From positions 1 through 64,000 of the forward strand of contig NZ_CAJXNN010000016.1 in assembly GCF_913057115.1 (NCBI RefSeq): a stretch of DNA of 64,000 nt, in the 5' to 3' direction. Below, piece by piece: positions 1-7,609 of the stretch (position 1 is the stretch's first letter; the number at the start of each line of letters is the position of its first letter). The DNA is from an uncultured Roseovarius sp. (lineage in GTDB: Bacteria > Pseudomonadota > Alphaproteobacteria > Rhodobacterales > Rhodobacteraceae). Below the pieces are notes generated by a model. The model was not told the DNA's origin, made no database searches, and worked only from the letters and a program-made list of their open reading frames with translations. Position numbers and translations under genes: made by a program.

Positions 1-1
1 C

Positions 2-580
2 CCTTTGAACATGGGGGCCGATCTGGTGATGCATTCGGCCACCAAGGGGCTGAACGGCCATTCTGATGTGGTGGCCGGTGTTCTATCGGTGGCCGATGAC
101 AGCTTGCCCGCATGGCAGGCGATTTGCACCGACCGTCACGATGCAGGCGCGATCCTCGGGCCCTTCGAGGCATGGCTTTTGATGCGCGGGATGCGGACCT
201 TGCCGCTGCGCGTCGAGCGTAGCAGTCAGACGGCCTTGCAGATCGCCGAGCGCCTCGAACAGCATGCGCAGATCGAAGCGGTTTGGTATCCCGGCCTTGC
301 GACGCATCCCCAGCACCCATTGGCCAAGCATCAGATGCAGGGCGGCTATGGCTGCCTGCTGTCTCTTCTCGTCAAAGGCGGGTTCGAGGGCGCGGCGCGG
401 GTCGCATCCCGTTTGCAAATCTTTCACCGCGCCACGTCACTGGGGGGCGTCGAAAGCCTTGTGGAACACCGCCATGTCATCGAGCCGCACACAGGTATCC
501 CGGAAAACCTGCTGCGCCTGTCGGTTGGGATCGAAGATGCAAGCGACCTGATCGAGGATATTGAACAGGCGCTCGAATAG
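2..580 (+). CDS. Cys/Met metabolism PLP-dependent enzyme (partial, 3' end)
   Basis: This is the C-terminal ~192 residues of a fold-type I PLP enzyme of the cystathionine gamma-synthase/beta-lyase family. The frame is open to the left edge, so the start lies outside the window. The motif HSATKG near the visible N-terminus holds the lysine that forms the Schiff base with PLP. A late SLGGVESL motif followed by an Arg-rich LLRLSVGIED segment is typical of the family and contributes to substrate carboxylate binding. Members interconvert cystathionine, homocysteine, cysteine or methionine in the cytoplasm. The exact reaction cannot be fixed from this half of the protein; beta-lyase, gamma-synthase and gamma-lyase all remain possible. 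Confidence 0.85.
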   Translation, partial: PLNMGADLVMHSATKGLNGHSDVVAGVLSVADDSLPAWQAICTDRHDAGAILGPFEAWLLMRGMRTLPLRVERSSQTALQIAERLEQHAQIEAVWYPGLATHPQHPLAKHQMQGGYGCLLSLLVKGGFEGAARVASRLQIFHRATSLGGVESLVEHRHVIEPHTGIPENLLRLSVGIEDASDLIEDIEQALE

Positions 581-631
581 CCCTTCTTCTGTTTTCAAAT
601 ATCCCGGGGAGTTTGAGGGGCAGAGCCCCTC
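581..631 (-). repeat. Intergenic hairpin element, copy A (partial)
   Basis: Directly after the stop of the PLP enzyme, positions 584-609 read like the right arm of the element at 55.4 kb (TTCTTCTGTTT then AAATATCCC). They are followed by a strong hairpin at 615-631 with arms GAGGGGC and GCCCCTC around AGA. Read on the minus strand this is the same order as in the copies at 55366 and 59966: a GGGGCnCTGCCCC-type hairpin, then CTCCCCGGGATATTT. It may act as a terminator for the upstream gene. It is an abbreviated copy lacking the second small hairpin. Confidence 0.55.
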
Positions 632-670
632 ATTTTCACTAAACCTGCGCGGCGCAGCCGCACAATTGGG

Positions 671-781
671 TCAAGCCTTTCGCTTGAGCTTGTCGCGTTC
701 GCGGATCATGGCCTTGGCGGCGATATGCATGCCCGAGGCGCGCAAGGATTCGATACGGGTTTCCAGTTCTTCGATGGTCAT
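671..781 (-). CDS. Small basic/helical protein, 36 aa
   Basis: This short frame encodes 36 residues starting MTIEELETRIESLRAS and ending REREDK-like basic residues (RERDKLKRKA). Its support is a near-ideal ribosome binding site: AAGGAG lies eight bases before the ATG on the minus strand. The protein looks amphipathic-helical with an acidic N-terminal and a basic C-terminal half, and it has no signal peptide or cysteines. It sits between the VWA gene upstream and the hairpin element downstream. I do not recognise a family. A function cannot be given, but the RBS, length and composition favour a real microprotein. Confidence 0.5.
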   Translation of the reverse strand: MTIEELETRIESLRASGMHIAAKAMIRERDKLKRKA

Positions 782-1008
782 GGTCAAAACTCCTTCTTTT
801 TCGTGTCGCGATGATCAAATGCCGCGCATGGCGCGGGAGCGCCGGGGTATGGCAGGACGATCGCTTGATAAGGGGAAGACCGGGCCAATACATGGTGGTC
901 CGGGCGCTGTGCTGCGCCGCTTTCCCGTGGCAGCGTTTCGCGTCGGGCGCACGCCGCATGTGAGCGTGAGATAACATACGAGCGGGTGGTTTCAACCCGC
1001 GCGTCGGT

Positions 1009-2193
1009 TCACCGCACCAGTTCGCGCATGCCTGCGTCCAGCCCTTCAAGGGTCATCGGCACCATGCGGCCTTCGAAAATCTCGTGGATCATCTTGATCG
1101 ACTGGGTATAGGGCCAGTGCCCCTGCGGCACCGGGTTGATCCAGAGGTGATCGGGCCATTGTTCCCGCGCGCGCTCCAGCCATGTTTGGCCTGCCTCGGC
1201 GTTCCAGTGTTCATTCGCGCCGCCGGGATAGGCGATCTCATAAGGCGACATGGAGGCATCGCCGACGAAGATGCATTTATAGTCCGGCCCGTAGGTGTGC
1301 AGCACGTCCCATGTGGGCGTCACCTCGTTCCAGCGTCGGGCATTGTCGCGCCAGACGCCTTCGTAAAGGCAGTTGTGGAAGTAGTAGTATTCAAGGTGCT
1401 TGAATTCGGCGCGGGCGGCGGAAAACAGTTCTTCGACCACCTTGATGTGGTCGTCCATCGAGCCGCCCACGTCGAGAAACAGCAGCACTTTCACGGCGTT
1501 GCGCCGCTCGGGGCGGGTTTGCACGTCGAGGTAGCCATGTTCGGCGGTGGCGCGGATGGTGCCATCGAGGTCGAGTTCTTCATCCGCCCCGTCGCGCACC
1601 CATTGGCGTAGGCGCTTGAGGGCGACCTTGATGTTGCGGGTGCCGATCTCGACGCTGTCGTCGAGGTTGCGAAACTCGCGTTTGTCCCAGACTTTCACGG
1701 CGCGGCGGTGGCGCGATTTGTCCTGCCCGATGCGCACGCCTTCGGGGTTGTAGCCATAGGCGCCAAAGGGCGAGGTGCCGGCGGTGCCGATCCATTTGTT
1801 GCCACCCTGGTGGCGGCCTTCCTGTTCCTTGAGGCGTTCTTTGAGGGTTTCCATCAGCTTGTCGAAGCCGCCAAGCGCCTCGATCTCGGCCTGTTCCTCG
1901 GGGGAAAGGTGCTTTTCGGCCATCTTGCGCAGCCAGTCCTCGGGGATGTCCACGGCGTTTAGCACATCTTGCGCGCTGATTTCTTCAAGCCCTTGGAAGC
2001 AATGGGAAAAGGCGCGGTCGAAGCGGTCGATCATCCGCTCGTCCTTCACCATGGCGCTGCGCGCGAGGTAATAGAAGCCCTCGACGTCATAGGTAACCAG
2101 ATCGGTGGTCAGAGCCTCAAGAAAGGTGAGGTACTCCCGCAGGCTGACCGGAACACCGGTTTTGCGCAGGGTATCGAAGAACGGCAGGAACAT
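1009..2193 (-). CDS. VWA-domain protein (CoxE/MoxR-associated type)
   Basis: A 394-residue cytoplasmic protein with no signal peptide. Residues 1-130 form a helical, charged region, and a von Willebrand factor A domain follows from about residue 235. The metal-site loop reads DVGGSMD at residues 241-247, so the usual DxSxS motif has Gly at the second position. VWA proteins of this type work with MoxR AAA+ ATPases in metal- or cofactor-dependent maturation of other proteins, and a moxR gene lies in the same operon at 4030-4869. The ATG is six bases after the stop of the 55-aa membrane protein gene, so translation is probably coupled. The client protein is unknown. Confidence 0.85.
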   Translation of the reverse strand: MFLPFFDTLRKTGVPVSLREYLTFLEALTTDLVTYDVEGFYYLARSAMVKDERMIDRFDRAFSHCFQGLEEISAQDVLNAVDIPEDWLRKMAEKHLSPEEQAEIEALGGFDKLMETLKERLKEQEGRHQGGNKWIGTAGTSPFGAYGYNPEGVRIGQDKSRHRRAVKVWDKREFRNLDDSVEIGTRNIKVALKRLRQWVRDGADEELDLDGTIRATAEHGYLDVQTRPERRNAVKVLLFLDVGGSMDDHIKVVEELFSAARAEFKHLEYYYFHNCLYEGVWRDNARRWNEVTPTWDVLHTYGPDYKCIFVGDASMSPYEIAYPGGANEHWNAEAGQTWLERAREQWPDHLWINPVPQGHWPYTQSIKMIHEIFEGRMVPMTLEGLDAGMRELVR

Positions 2194-2199
2194 CGCGGG

Positions 2200-2367
2200 T
2201 CAGGTGGCGCCGCGATAGATGAAGATCGTGATGAACAGCGCCGCCAGCGTGAAGACGAGGCAATAGACAGCCGCGTATTGCAGAATATCGGCGGTGTTGC
2301 CTTTGCGGCGCTTGGCGATCAGCGCGCCGGTGATGGCGCCGAGGATGGCGCCAATAATGATGATCAT
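2200..2367 (-). CDS. Small membrane protein, 55 aa
   Basis: A frame of 55 residues, MIIIIGAILGAITGA..., with two hydrophobic helices (about residues 1-17 and 29-50) separated by a short basic loop KRRKGN. It fits tightly between the lipoprotein gene (stop at 2382) and the VWA gene (start at 2193), so it belongs to the same operon. A weak AGGG-type ribosome binding site precedes the ATG. The glycine-rich first helix recalls glycine-zipper membrane proteins. I do not recognise a function. Similar short proteins in related bacteria are sometimes labelled apolipoprotein acyltransferase, which this cannot be because it is far too short. Confidence 0.6.
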   Translation of the reverse strand: MIIIIGAILGAITGALIAKRRKGNTADILQYAAVYCLVFTLAALFITIFIYRGAT

Positions 2368-2381
2368 GTGTGCCAGCCCTG

Positions 2382-3749
2382 TTAGCCGTTGGGTCCTTTG
2401 AGCGGGCTGAGTGCCGAGATCTCGCGCAGTTTGGCGCGCACGGCCCAGTCCGCGCCGAATCCGTAGCGCGCCCAGCCCAGACTGTCCAGCCGGACAGACT
2501 GCGCCTCGGCGACGCGGCCTGAAAGTTCCAGAGCCTCGGCGCGCAGCATCATCAGCGTGGCCAGAAGGGCGGCGTTTTCGTGCCGTTCGGCGGTGGCCAG
2601 ATGTGGGGTCAGCAACATCAGGGCATCTTTGCCACGACCTTGGGCAATGGCGTAGGCGGCCAATTGCGACGCGGTATAGGCGCGGTGCAACTCGGTGCCG
2701 GGGGTGCGCTTGTAGAACTGGTCGGCAATGACGAACTGATCTTGCGCGAATTCCGGGTCGGTGGCCTGCGTCAACCGGCCCAGTGCGAAGTGCGAGAAGG
2801 CACGGCGGTGGTCGTGCCAGCCGACAGCCTCGGCAATACGCAGGGCTTCACGCGCGGCGCTGCGGCGTTGGGAGGGGCGGGTGCCCGGCCCAAGTGCGGT
2901 CTGGATGTTGCGCACCCAAGCGCGCGGTGTGCTGCTGGCATGGCGCGGAGCGATCTTGTCGCCGGCGGGGTTCAGGCGGCTGAGTATGGCGGGCAGGCGG
3001 CGTGCCACCTCTGCGCGGGACATACCCGAGCGCAATTCGGGTGCGTAGTAGGCCCGCAGGATGAGCATGTCGAAGCCGGTGAGCACGGTATGCACGTTAT
3101 CGTCGTTGAAGACGGAATCGCGCAGGCGGTAAAGATCGTTCAGCGGGCCGATGGCCTGTGCCAGCTCCTCGTGCAGGCAGTCGCGCACTTCCTGGGGGGA
3201 ACTGTCGTTGGGCAGGAAAATCGCCAGTTTTTCGCGTTTTTTCAACAGCGACCAGTTGGTGATGCGGCTGTGGCGTGCCTTGCGATATTGCGACAGTCGC
3301 GAGATGTTGGGCACCACGAAACAGGCCGCCTTTGGCAGGTGGCGGCGGATTTCGCTGCGCGGGACCGCCTCGATCGTGATGTTGGCGGTGTCCGAACGGA
3401 CACGGGCCACGTCGATCCCGGCTTCGGTGCGCAAGCGGTGCACGAGGCGGTTGAGATCGGGAATCAAGGTGGGCGGCGGGCTGCCGGTGACGCGAATCGA
3501 GATCGGGTCCTCGAACCGCGAAAAATATTGGAGAGGGCGGCCCGACTCCAGTTCGAAGCTGAGTTCGATGAAATCGCGTTCAATGTCGCGGTTGGACCGC
3601 ATCGCGGGCACGGGACGCGGCGCCGAGAAGCGTTTCATGGCGGGCATGGTGCTTTCTGTATGCGTTGCGGCGCGCGACGGCATGTCCGCCGTTGTGCCGG
3701 GCATACATGCCCCGAGCATCAGACAAATAGGTAGAATAACGCGGCGCAT
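2382..3749 (-). CDS. DUF2927-type lipoprotein
   Basis: The frame is open further upstream, but the start at 3749 gives a clean lipoprotein signal (MRRVILPICLMLGAC, lipobox cysteine at residue 15) with a GGGGGG ribosome binding site four bases upstream. The mature part of this 455-aa protein contains a segment (residues ~55-260) that resembles DUF2927, including a CLHEELAQA stretch with a HEExxQ pattern that recalls zinc peptidases. An alpha-helical, TPR-like C-terminal third follows. It is predicted to be anchored in the outer membrane or periplasm. It lies in the moxR-VWA operon. DUF2927 has no established reaction, so a metallopeptidase role is only a suggestion. Confidence 0.75.
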   Translation of the reverse strand: MRRVILPICLMLGACMPGTTADMPSRAATHTESTMPAMKRFSAPRPVPAMRSNRDIERDFIELSFELESGRPLQYFSRFEDPISIRVTGSPPPTLIPDLNRLVHRLRTEAGIDVARVRSDTANITIEAVPRSEIRRHLPKAACFVVPNISRLSQYRKARHSRITNWSLLKKREKLAIFLPNDSSPQEVRDCLHEELAQAIGPLNDLYRLRDSVFNDDNVHTVLTGFDMLILRAYYAPELRSGMSRAEVARRLPAILSRLNPAGDKIAPRHASSTPRAWVRNIQTALGPGTRPSQRRSAAREALRIAEAVGWHDHRRAFSHFALGRLTQATDPEFAQDQFVIADQFYKRTPGTELHRAYTASQLAAYAIAQGRGKDALMLLTPHLATAERHENAALLATLMMLRAEALELSGRVAEAQSVRLDSLGWARYGFGADWAVRAKLREISALSPLKGPNG

Positions 3750-4029
3750 GTGCCCCCCGAAGCCTGTATTCCAAAACACACGGGCCTTACCGGAATGGTA
3801 TGGCCCGCCTGTCCTGCGTCGGCGGGTTACGGTCAGTGGTGCGTTGCCCCGTTGCACCTGATGTCCGGTCTGCTCGTTGCCTTGGCAGGATCGGAGGTAG
3901 TTATGCCCCTCATCCTGACCACGGTAAGGAGCAATAAAGGCAAAAATGTGACCGATTCGGCTTGTGCCCGAACCGGTTGCCGCATTTGCTATTTTATTGC
4001 CTTTTAACAATAGGTTGGCGTCTTTCGGG

Positions 4030-4869
4030 TTAGCGTTGACGTCGCGCCATGAAGGCGAGCCGTTCGAAAAGATGCACGTCGGCTTCGTTCTTGAGAAGCG
4101 CGCCGTGCAGTTTCGGCAGGGCATCGGCGCCATCCCGCTTGAGATCGGCGGGGTCGAGGTCTTCGGCCAGCAGGAGTTTCAGCCAGTCCAGAACCTCGGA
4201 TGTGGAAGGTTTTTTCTTCAGGCCCGATTGCTCGCGAATCTCGTAGAACTGGGTGAGGGCGGTGGTCAGAAGCTGATCCTTGATGCCGGGATGATGCACC
4301 TCGACGATCTGTTTCATGGTCTCCATGTCCGGGAAGCGGATGTAATGGAAGAAACAGCGGCGCAGGAAGGCGTCGGGCAGTTCCTTTTCATTGTTCGAGG
4401 TGATGATCACGATCGGGCGGTTTTGTGCGCGGATGGTTTCGCCGGTCTCGTAAACATAAAACTCCATCCGGTCGAGTTCCTGCAAAAGGTCGTTGGGAAA
4501 CTCGATATCGGCCTTGTCGATTTCGTCGATCAGCAGGACGACCTTCTTGCCCGCTTCGAATGCCTGCCAGAGCTTGCCTTTGCGGATATAGTTTTTCACA
4601 TCATGGACGCGTTCATCGCCCAGTTGGCTGTCGCGCAGGCGCGATACGGCATCGTATTCATAGAGCCCTTGTTGCGCTTTGGTCGTGGATTTGATGTTCC
4701 ATTCGATCATCTCAAGGCCAAGGCCCTGCGCCACCTGCCGGGCCAGTTCGGTCTTGCCGGTGCCGGGTTCGCCCTTGACCAGGAGGGGGCGTTCCAGCGT
4801 GACGGCGGCGTTGACGGCGATATTGAGGTCATCGGTGGCGACATAGGCCTCGGTACCCTGAAATTTCAT
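4030..4869 (-). CDS. MoxR-family AAA+ ATPase
   Basis: A 279-residue ATPase with Walker A GEPGTGKT (residues 33-40) and Walker B LLIDEID (residues ~112-118), covering almost only the AAA+ core as usual for MoxR proteins. Members act as chaperones that remodel or load cofactors into target complexes together with a VWA-domain partner. Here the partner is probably the VWA protein at 1009-2193. The two are separated by the lipoprotein and the 55-aa membrane protein, all on the minus strand. A 280-bp spacer (3750-4029) after this gene holds no further ORF with a good start, so the lipoprotein gene may have its own promoter. Confidence 0.92.
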   Translation of the reverse strand: MKFQGTEAYVATDDLNIAVNAAVTLERPLLVKGEPGTGKTELARQVAQGLGLEMIEWNIKSTTKAQQGLYEYDAVSRLRDSQLGDERVHDVKNYIRKGKLWQAFEAGKKVVLLIDEIDKADIEFPNDLLQELDRMEFYVYETGETIRAQNRPIVIITSNNEKELPDAFLRRCFFHYIRFPDMETMKQIVEVHHPGIKDQLLTTALTQFYEIREQSGLKKKPSTSEVLDWLKLLLAEDLDPADLKRDGADALPKLHGALLKNEADVHLFERLAFMARRQR

Positions 4870-5064
4870 GTGTTTCCCTGACCTTGTGTTTGGGATTTGC
4901 TTGTGTATTCGGCGCGACAGTAGGGCGAAGCCGGAAACACATCAATGCACCGTGATTGCCTAGTGACATTACCGCGCGTGAAGTGTAGAGCGAGCGCATG
5001 GAAGCGCCAACGGTCTGAGGAGACGCAAGCCATGACAGACATTGGCCTTGATGAGGGGAGCACC

Positions 5065-5487
5065 ATGAAAGCCGAAGTCTTTCTACCTGAAGACTATCGC
5101 CCGGCCGAAGACGAGCCGTTCATGAACGAACGTCAGCTGGAGTATTTCCGTCGCAAGCTGACCACTTGGAAAAACGAGCTGCTGGAAGGCAGCCGGGATA
5201 CCATCGAGGGGCTGCAGGACAGCACCCGCGCGATCCCGGATGTGGCCGACCGCGCCAGCGAGGAAACGGACCGAGCGTTGGAATTGCGCACGCGTGATCG
5301 CCAGCGCAAGCTGGTGGCCAAGATCGACGCGGCCCTGCGCCGCATCGAAGAAGGGGAATACGGGTATTGCGAAGTGACCGGCGAGCCGATCAGCCTCAAG
5401 CGGCTGGATGCACGTCCGATCGCGACCATGAGCCTTGAAGCGCAAGAGCGTCATGAAAGACGCGAGAAAGTGCATCGCGACGATTGA
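5065..5487 (+). CDS. dksA: RNA polymerase-binding transcription factor DksA
   Basis: A 140-residue DksA. DksA binds the secondary channel of RNA polymerase and, with ppGpp, adjusts initiation at stringent-response promoters. The coiled-coil tip motif DVADRA (residues 59-64) carries the conserved Asp and Ala. The globular domain keeps only one of the four zinc cysteines, C102; the other three positions read T105, S123 and A126, so it should not bind zinc in the classical way. The start at 5065 (MKAEVFLPEDY) has a GAGGGGAG site. An in-frame ATG at 5032 with GAGGAG nine bases upstream is a serious alternative and would add 11 residues. A terminator follows at 5513. Confidence 0.93.
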   Translation: MKAEVFLPEDYRPAEDEPFMNERQLEYFRRKLTTWKNELLEGSRDTIEGLQDSTRAIPDVADRASEETDRALELRTRDRQRKLVAKIDAALRRIEEGEYGYCEVTGEPISLKRLDARPIATMSLEAQERHERREKVHRDD

Positions 5488-5512
5488 TCGTTGCGATGCG
5501 GGACGGATAGGG

Positions 5513-5539
5513 CGCCGGGGCCATGGCCTCGGCGTTTTT
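5513..5539 (+). terminator. Rho-independent terminator after dksA
   Basis: Arms CGCCGGGGCC and GGCCTCGGCG (one G-U pair) sit around a minimal loop and are followed at once by five T. The structure lies 25 bases after the dksA stop and before the FAD monooxygenase start at 5564, so dksA is probably monocistronic. Confidence 0.75.
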
Positions 5540-5563
5540 CGTCCGGGTCGGGGAAAGAGCGCC

Positions 5564-6730
5564 ATGAGCCTTCAGGGACTGAAATGCCTTGTGATCGGTG
5601 CCGGCATCGGCGGGCTGACCGTCGCGCGCGCCTTGGCGCTGCGTGGGGCCGAGGTGACGGTGCTGGAGCAGGCCGAGGCGATTCGCGAAGTGGGCGCGGG
5701 GCTGCAAATCAGCCCGAACGGCTTTGCCGTGCTGCGCGCGCTTGGTTTGGATGAAGCCCTGCGCGCCGTGGGCGTGCAGGGGGAGGCTGTCAGCCTGCGT
5801 GACTATCGCAAGGGCGAGGTGGCGCGGCTGGACCTGACGCGGCTGGACAGCCGTGATTACTATTTTCTGCACCGGGCCGATTTGATCGAGGTTCTGGCCG
5901 AGGGCGCGCGCGCGGCGGGCGTGCGCATTCGTCTGTTGCAGAGGGTGGCCAAGGTCGAGCCGGGCGCGCGCCCGGCGGTGCATCTGTGCAATGGGGCGGT
6001 GCTGGAGGCCGACCTGGTGGTCGGGGCCGATGGTTTGCACTCCAAGGCGCGCCAAGCATTGAATGGCACGACTGCGCCGTTCTTCACCCGGCAGGTCGCA
6101 TGGCGCGCGGTGATCCCCAATACCGAAGCGCGGGGGCCGGAGGCGCGTGTGCATATGGGCCCGATGCGCCACGTGGTGAGTTACCCGCTGCGCGAGGGGC
6201 GTTTGCTGAACCTTGTTGCGGTACAGGAGCGGGCCGCATGGACTGCTGAAAGCTGGAGCCAGAGGGATGACCCGCTGTCCTTGCGCGCGGCCTTCGAGGA
6301 TTTCGGGCCAGAGGTGCAGACCATGCTTTCGAGGGTGGAGGAGGTTTATCTTTGGGGCCTTTTCCGCCATCCCGTGGCGCCCAAGTGGCATGCGGATGGC
6401 GTCGCGATTTTGGGCGATGCTGCGCATCCCACGCTACCCTTCATGGCGCAGGGGGCCTGTATGGCGCTTGAGGATGCATGGGCCTTGGCCGAGGCGCTGT
6501 CGGGCGAGGGCGCGCTTGAGGCCCGGTTGTCGGCCTATCAGGCGCGGCGTGCGGGGCGGGCCAAGCGCGTGGTTGACGCGGCCAGCGGCAATGCGTGGAA
6601 ATACCACCTGTCTTTCCCGCCGCTTCGCTGGGCCGCGCATGGTGTGTTGCGCGCCGGCGGTCGTTTCGCGCCCGAGCGGATGATGCGGCAGTTCGATTGG
6701 ATTTATGGCCACGACGAAACCGCAAGCTGA
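5564..6730 (+). CDS. FAD-dependent aromatic-type monooxygenase
   Basis: A 388-residue flavoprotein of the salicylate hydroxylase/UbiH-like class A group. It has the N-terminal FAD-binding GAGIGG (residues ~11-16), a GADGLHS (DG) motif in the middle and the GD motif ILGDAAHP near residue 288. Such enzymes use NAD(P)H and O2 to hydroxylate an aromatic or similar ring in the cytoplasm. The start MSLQGLKCLVIGAG places the Rossmann strand at the expected distance; the longer frame upstream lacks family features. No degradation genes lie nearby, so the substrate is unknown. It converges on xthA across a pair of palindromes at 6766-6815. Confidence 0.88.
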   Translation: MSLQGLKCLVIGAGIGGLTVARALALRGAEVTVLEQAEAIREVGAGLQISPNGFAVLRALGLDEALRAVGVQGEAVSLRDYRKGEVARLDLTRLDSRDYYFLHRADLIEVLAEGARAAGVRIRLLQRVAKVEPGARPAVHLCNGAVLEADLVVGADGLHSKARQALNGTTAPFFTRQVAWRAVIPNTEARGPEARVHMGPMRHVVSYPLREGRLLNLVAVQERAAWTAESWSQRDDPLSLRAAFEDFGPEVQTMLSRVEEVYLWGLFRHPVAPKWHADGVAILGDAAHPTLPFMAQGACMALEDAWALAEALSGEGALEARLSAYQARRAGRAKRVVDAASGNAWKYHLSFPPLRWAAHGVLRAGGRFAPERMMRQFDWIYGHDETAS

Positions 6731-6765
6731 GGTCGCAGGGGATACACTTCGGGTTTGGGCGCGGG

Positions 6766-6815
6766 CAAGGCTTTTGCAAAAGCCTTGGTCGCCAAGCGAT
6801 TTTCAAATCGCTTGG
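6766..6815. repeat. Two adjacent palindromes between convergent genes
   Basis: Positions 6766-6787 are a perfect 22-base palindrome with arm CAAGGCTTTTG. Positions 6792-6815 are a second inverted repeat with 11-base arms beginning CCAAGCGATTT around TC. Four bases separate them. They sit in the 96-bp gap between the convergent FAD monooxygenase and xthA genes, so a bidirectional terminator role is plausible. The two units share the pattern CAAG-G/C-N-TTT, which suggests a repeat family rather than chance. Confidence 0.7.
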
Positions 6816-6826
6816 TCCGATGGCGG

Positions 6827-7609
6827 TCAGGCGTCAAGCTCGACCCAGATCGGCACGTGATCGGAGGGTTTTTCGCGGCCGCGAATCTCCTTGTCGATCT
6901 GGCAGTCGAGCAGCAGGTCGGCGCATTGCGGGCTGAGCAGGACATGGTCGATGCGGATGCCGTCATCGCGGTTCCACGCGCCCGCCTGATAATCCCAGAA
7001 GGTGTAATGGCCGGGGCCGTGCTGGCGGCTTCGGAAGGCTTCGGTAAAGCCGAGGTTCACGATCCGGCGGAAGGCGGCGCGGCTGTCGGGGAGGGCGAGG
7101 GCATCCTTGGCCCAGGCTTCGGGGCGTTTGGCGTCTTCATCCTGTGGGATGATGTTGTAATCGCCTGCCATGAGGAAGGGTTCCTCTGTCGCCAGCAGCG
7201 CCTTCGCGCGGGTCTTGAGGCGTTCCATCCACTTGAGCTTGTAGTCGTATTTCGGCCCCGGTGCCGGGTTGCCATTTGGCAGGTAGAGGCCACAGACATG
7301 CACCGGCCGGGTGTCACCGATCACCGTGGCCTCGATCCAGCGGGCCTGTTCGTCGGCGTCATCTCCGGGCAGGCCGCGGGTGACATCCTCAAGCGGCAGC
7401 TTGGAGAGGATCGCCACGCCGTTGAAGCTCTTTTGCCCATGGGTTTCGACGGTATAGCCCATGTCCTCGAAATGCTCGCGCGGGAAATTTTCGTCGATCG
7501 ATTTGATTTCCTGCAAAAGGGCCACGTCAGGCTGTGCCTCTTGCAACCAATCAGACAGCGCGCCGATGCGTGCCTTGATGCCGTTGATATTGAAGCTGGC
7601 GATTTTCAT
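6827..7609 (-). CDS. xthA: Exodeoxyribonuclease III
   Basis: A 260-residue endonuclease/exonuclease/phosphatase-fold protein that starts MKIASFNINGIKAR, exactly the ExoIII opening with the metal-binding Asn. It also has QEIKS (metal-binding Glu), GDYNI and a C-terminal DHVPI (catalytic Asp-His). ExoIII incises abasic sites and degrades dsDNA 3' to 5' in base excision repair. The start at 7609 has an AGGGGG ribosome binding site. The open frame continues upstream to 7822 but that part covers the DnaA-box spacer and has no family similarity. Confidence 0.95.
   Translation of the reverse strand: MKIASFNINGIKARIGALSDWLQEAQPDVALLQEIKSIDENFPREHFEDMGYTVETHGQKSFNGVAILSKLPLEDVTRGLPGDDADEQARWIEATVIGDTRPVHVCGLYLPNGNPAPGPKYDYKLKWMERLKTRAKALLATEEPFLMAGDYNIIPQDEDAKRPEAWAKDALALPDSRAAFRRIVNLGFTEAFRSRQHGPGHYTFWDYQAGAWNRDDGIRIDHVLLSPQCADLLLDCQIDKEIRGREKPSDHVPIWVELDA

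Noticed and set aside
561..974. 137-aa plus-strand frame across the 671-781 region
   Set aside because: It overlaps the better-supported 36-aa gene on the other strand, shows no family motif and has no RBS.
639..1049. 136-aa minus-strand frame between the 36-aa gene and the VWA gene
   Set aside because: It has a Cys/Arg/His-rich translation typical of an out-of-frame reading of GC-rich DNA and no start signal.
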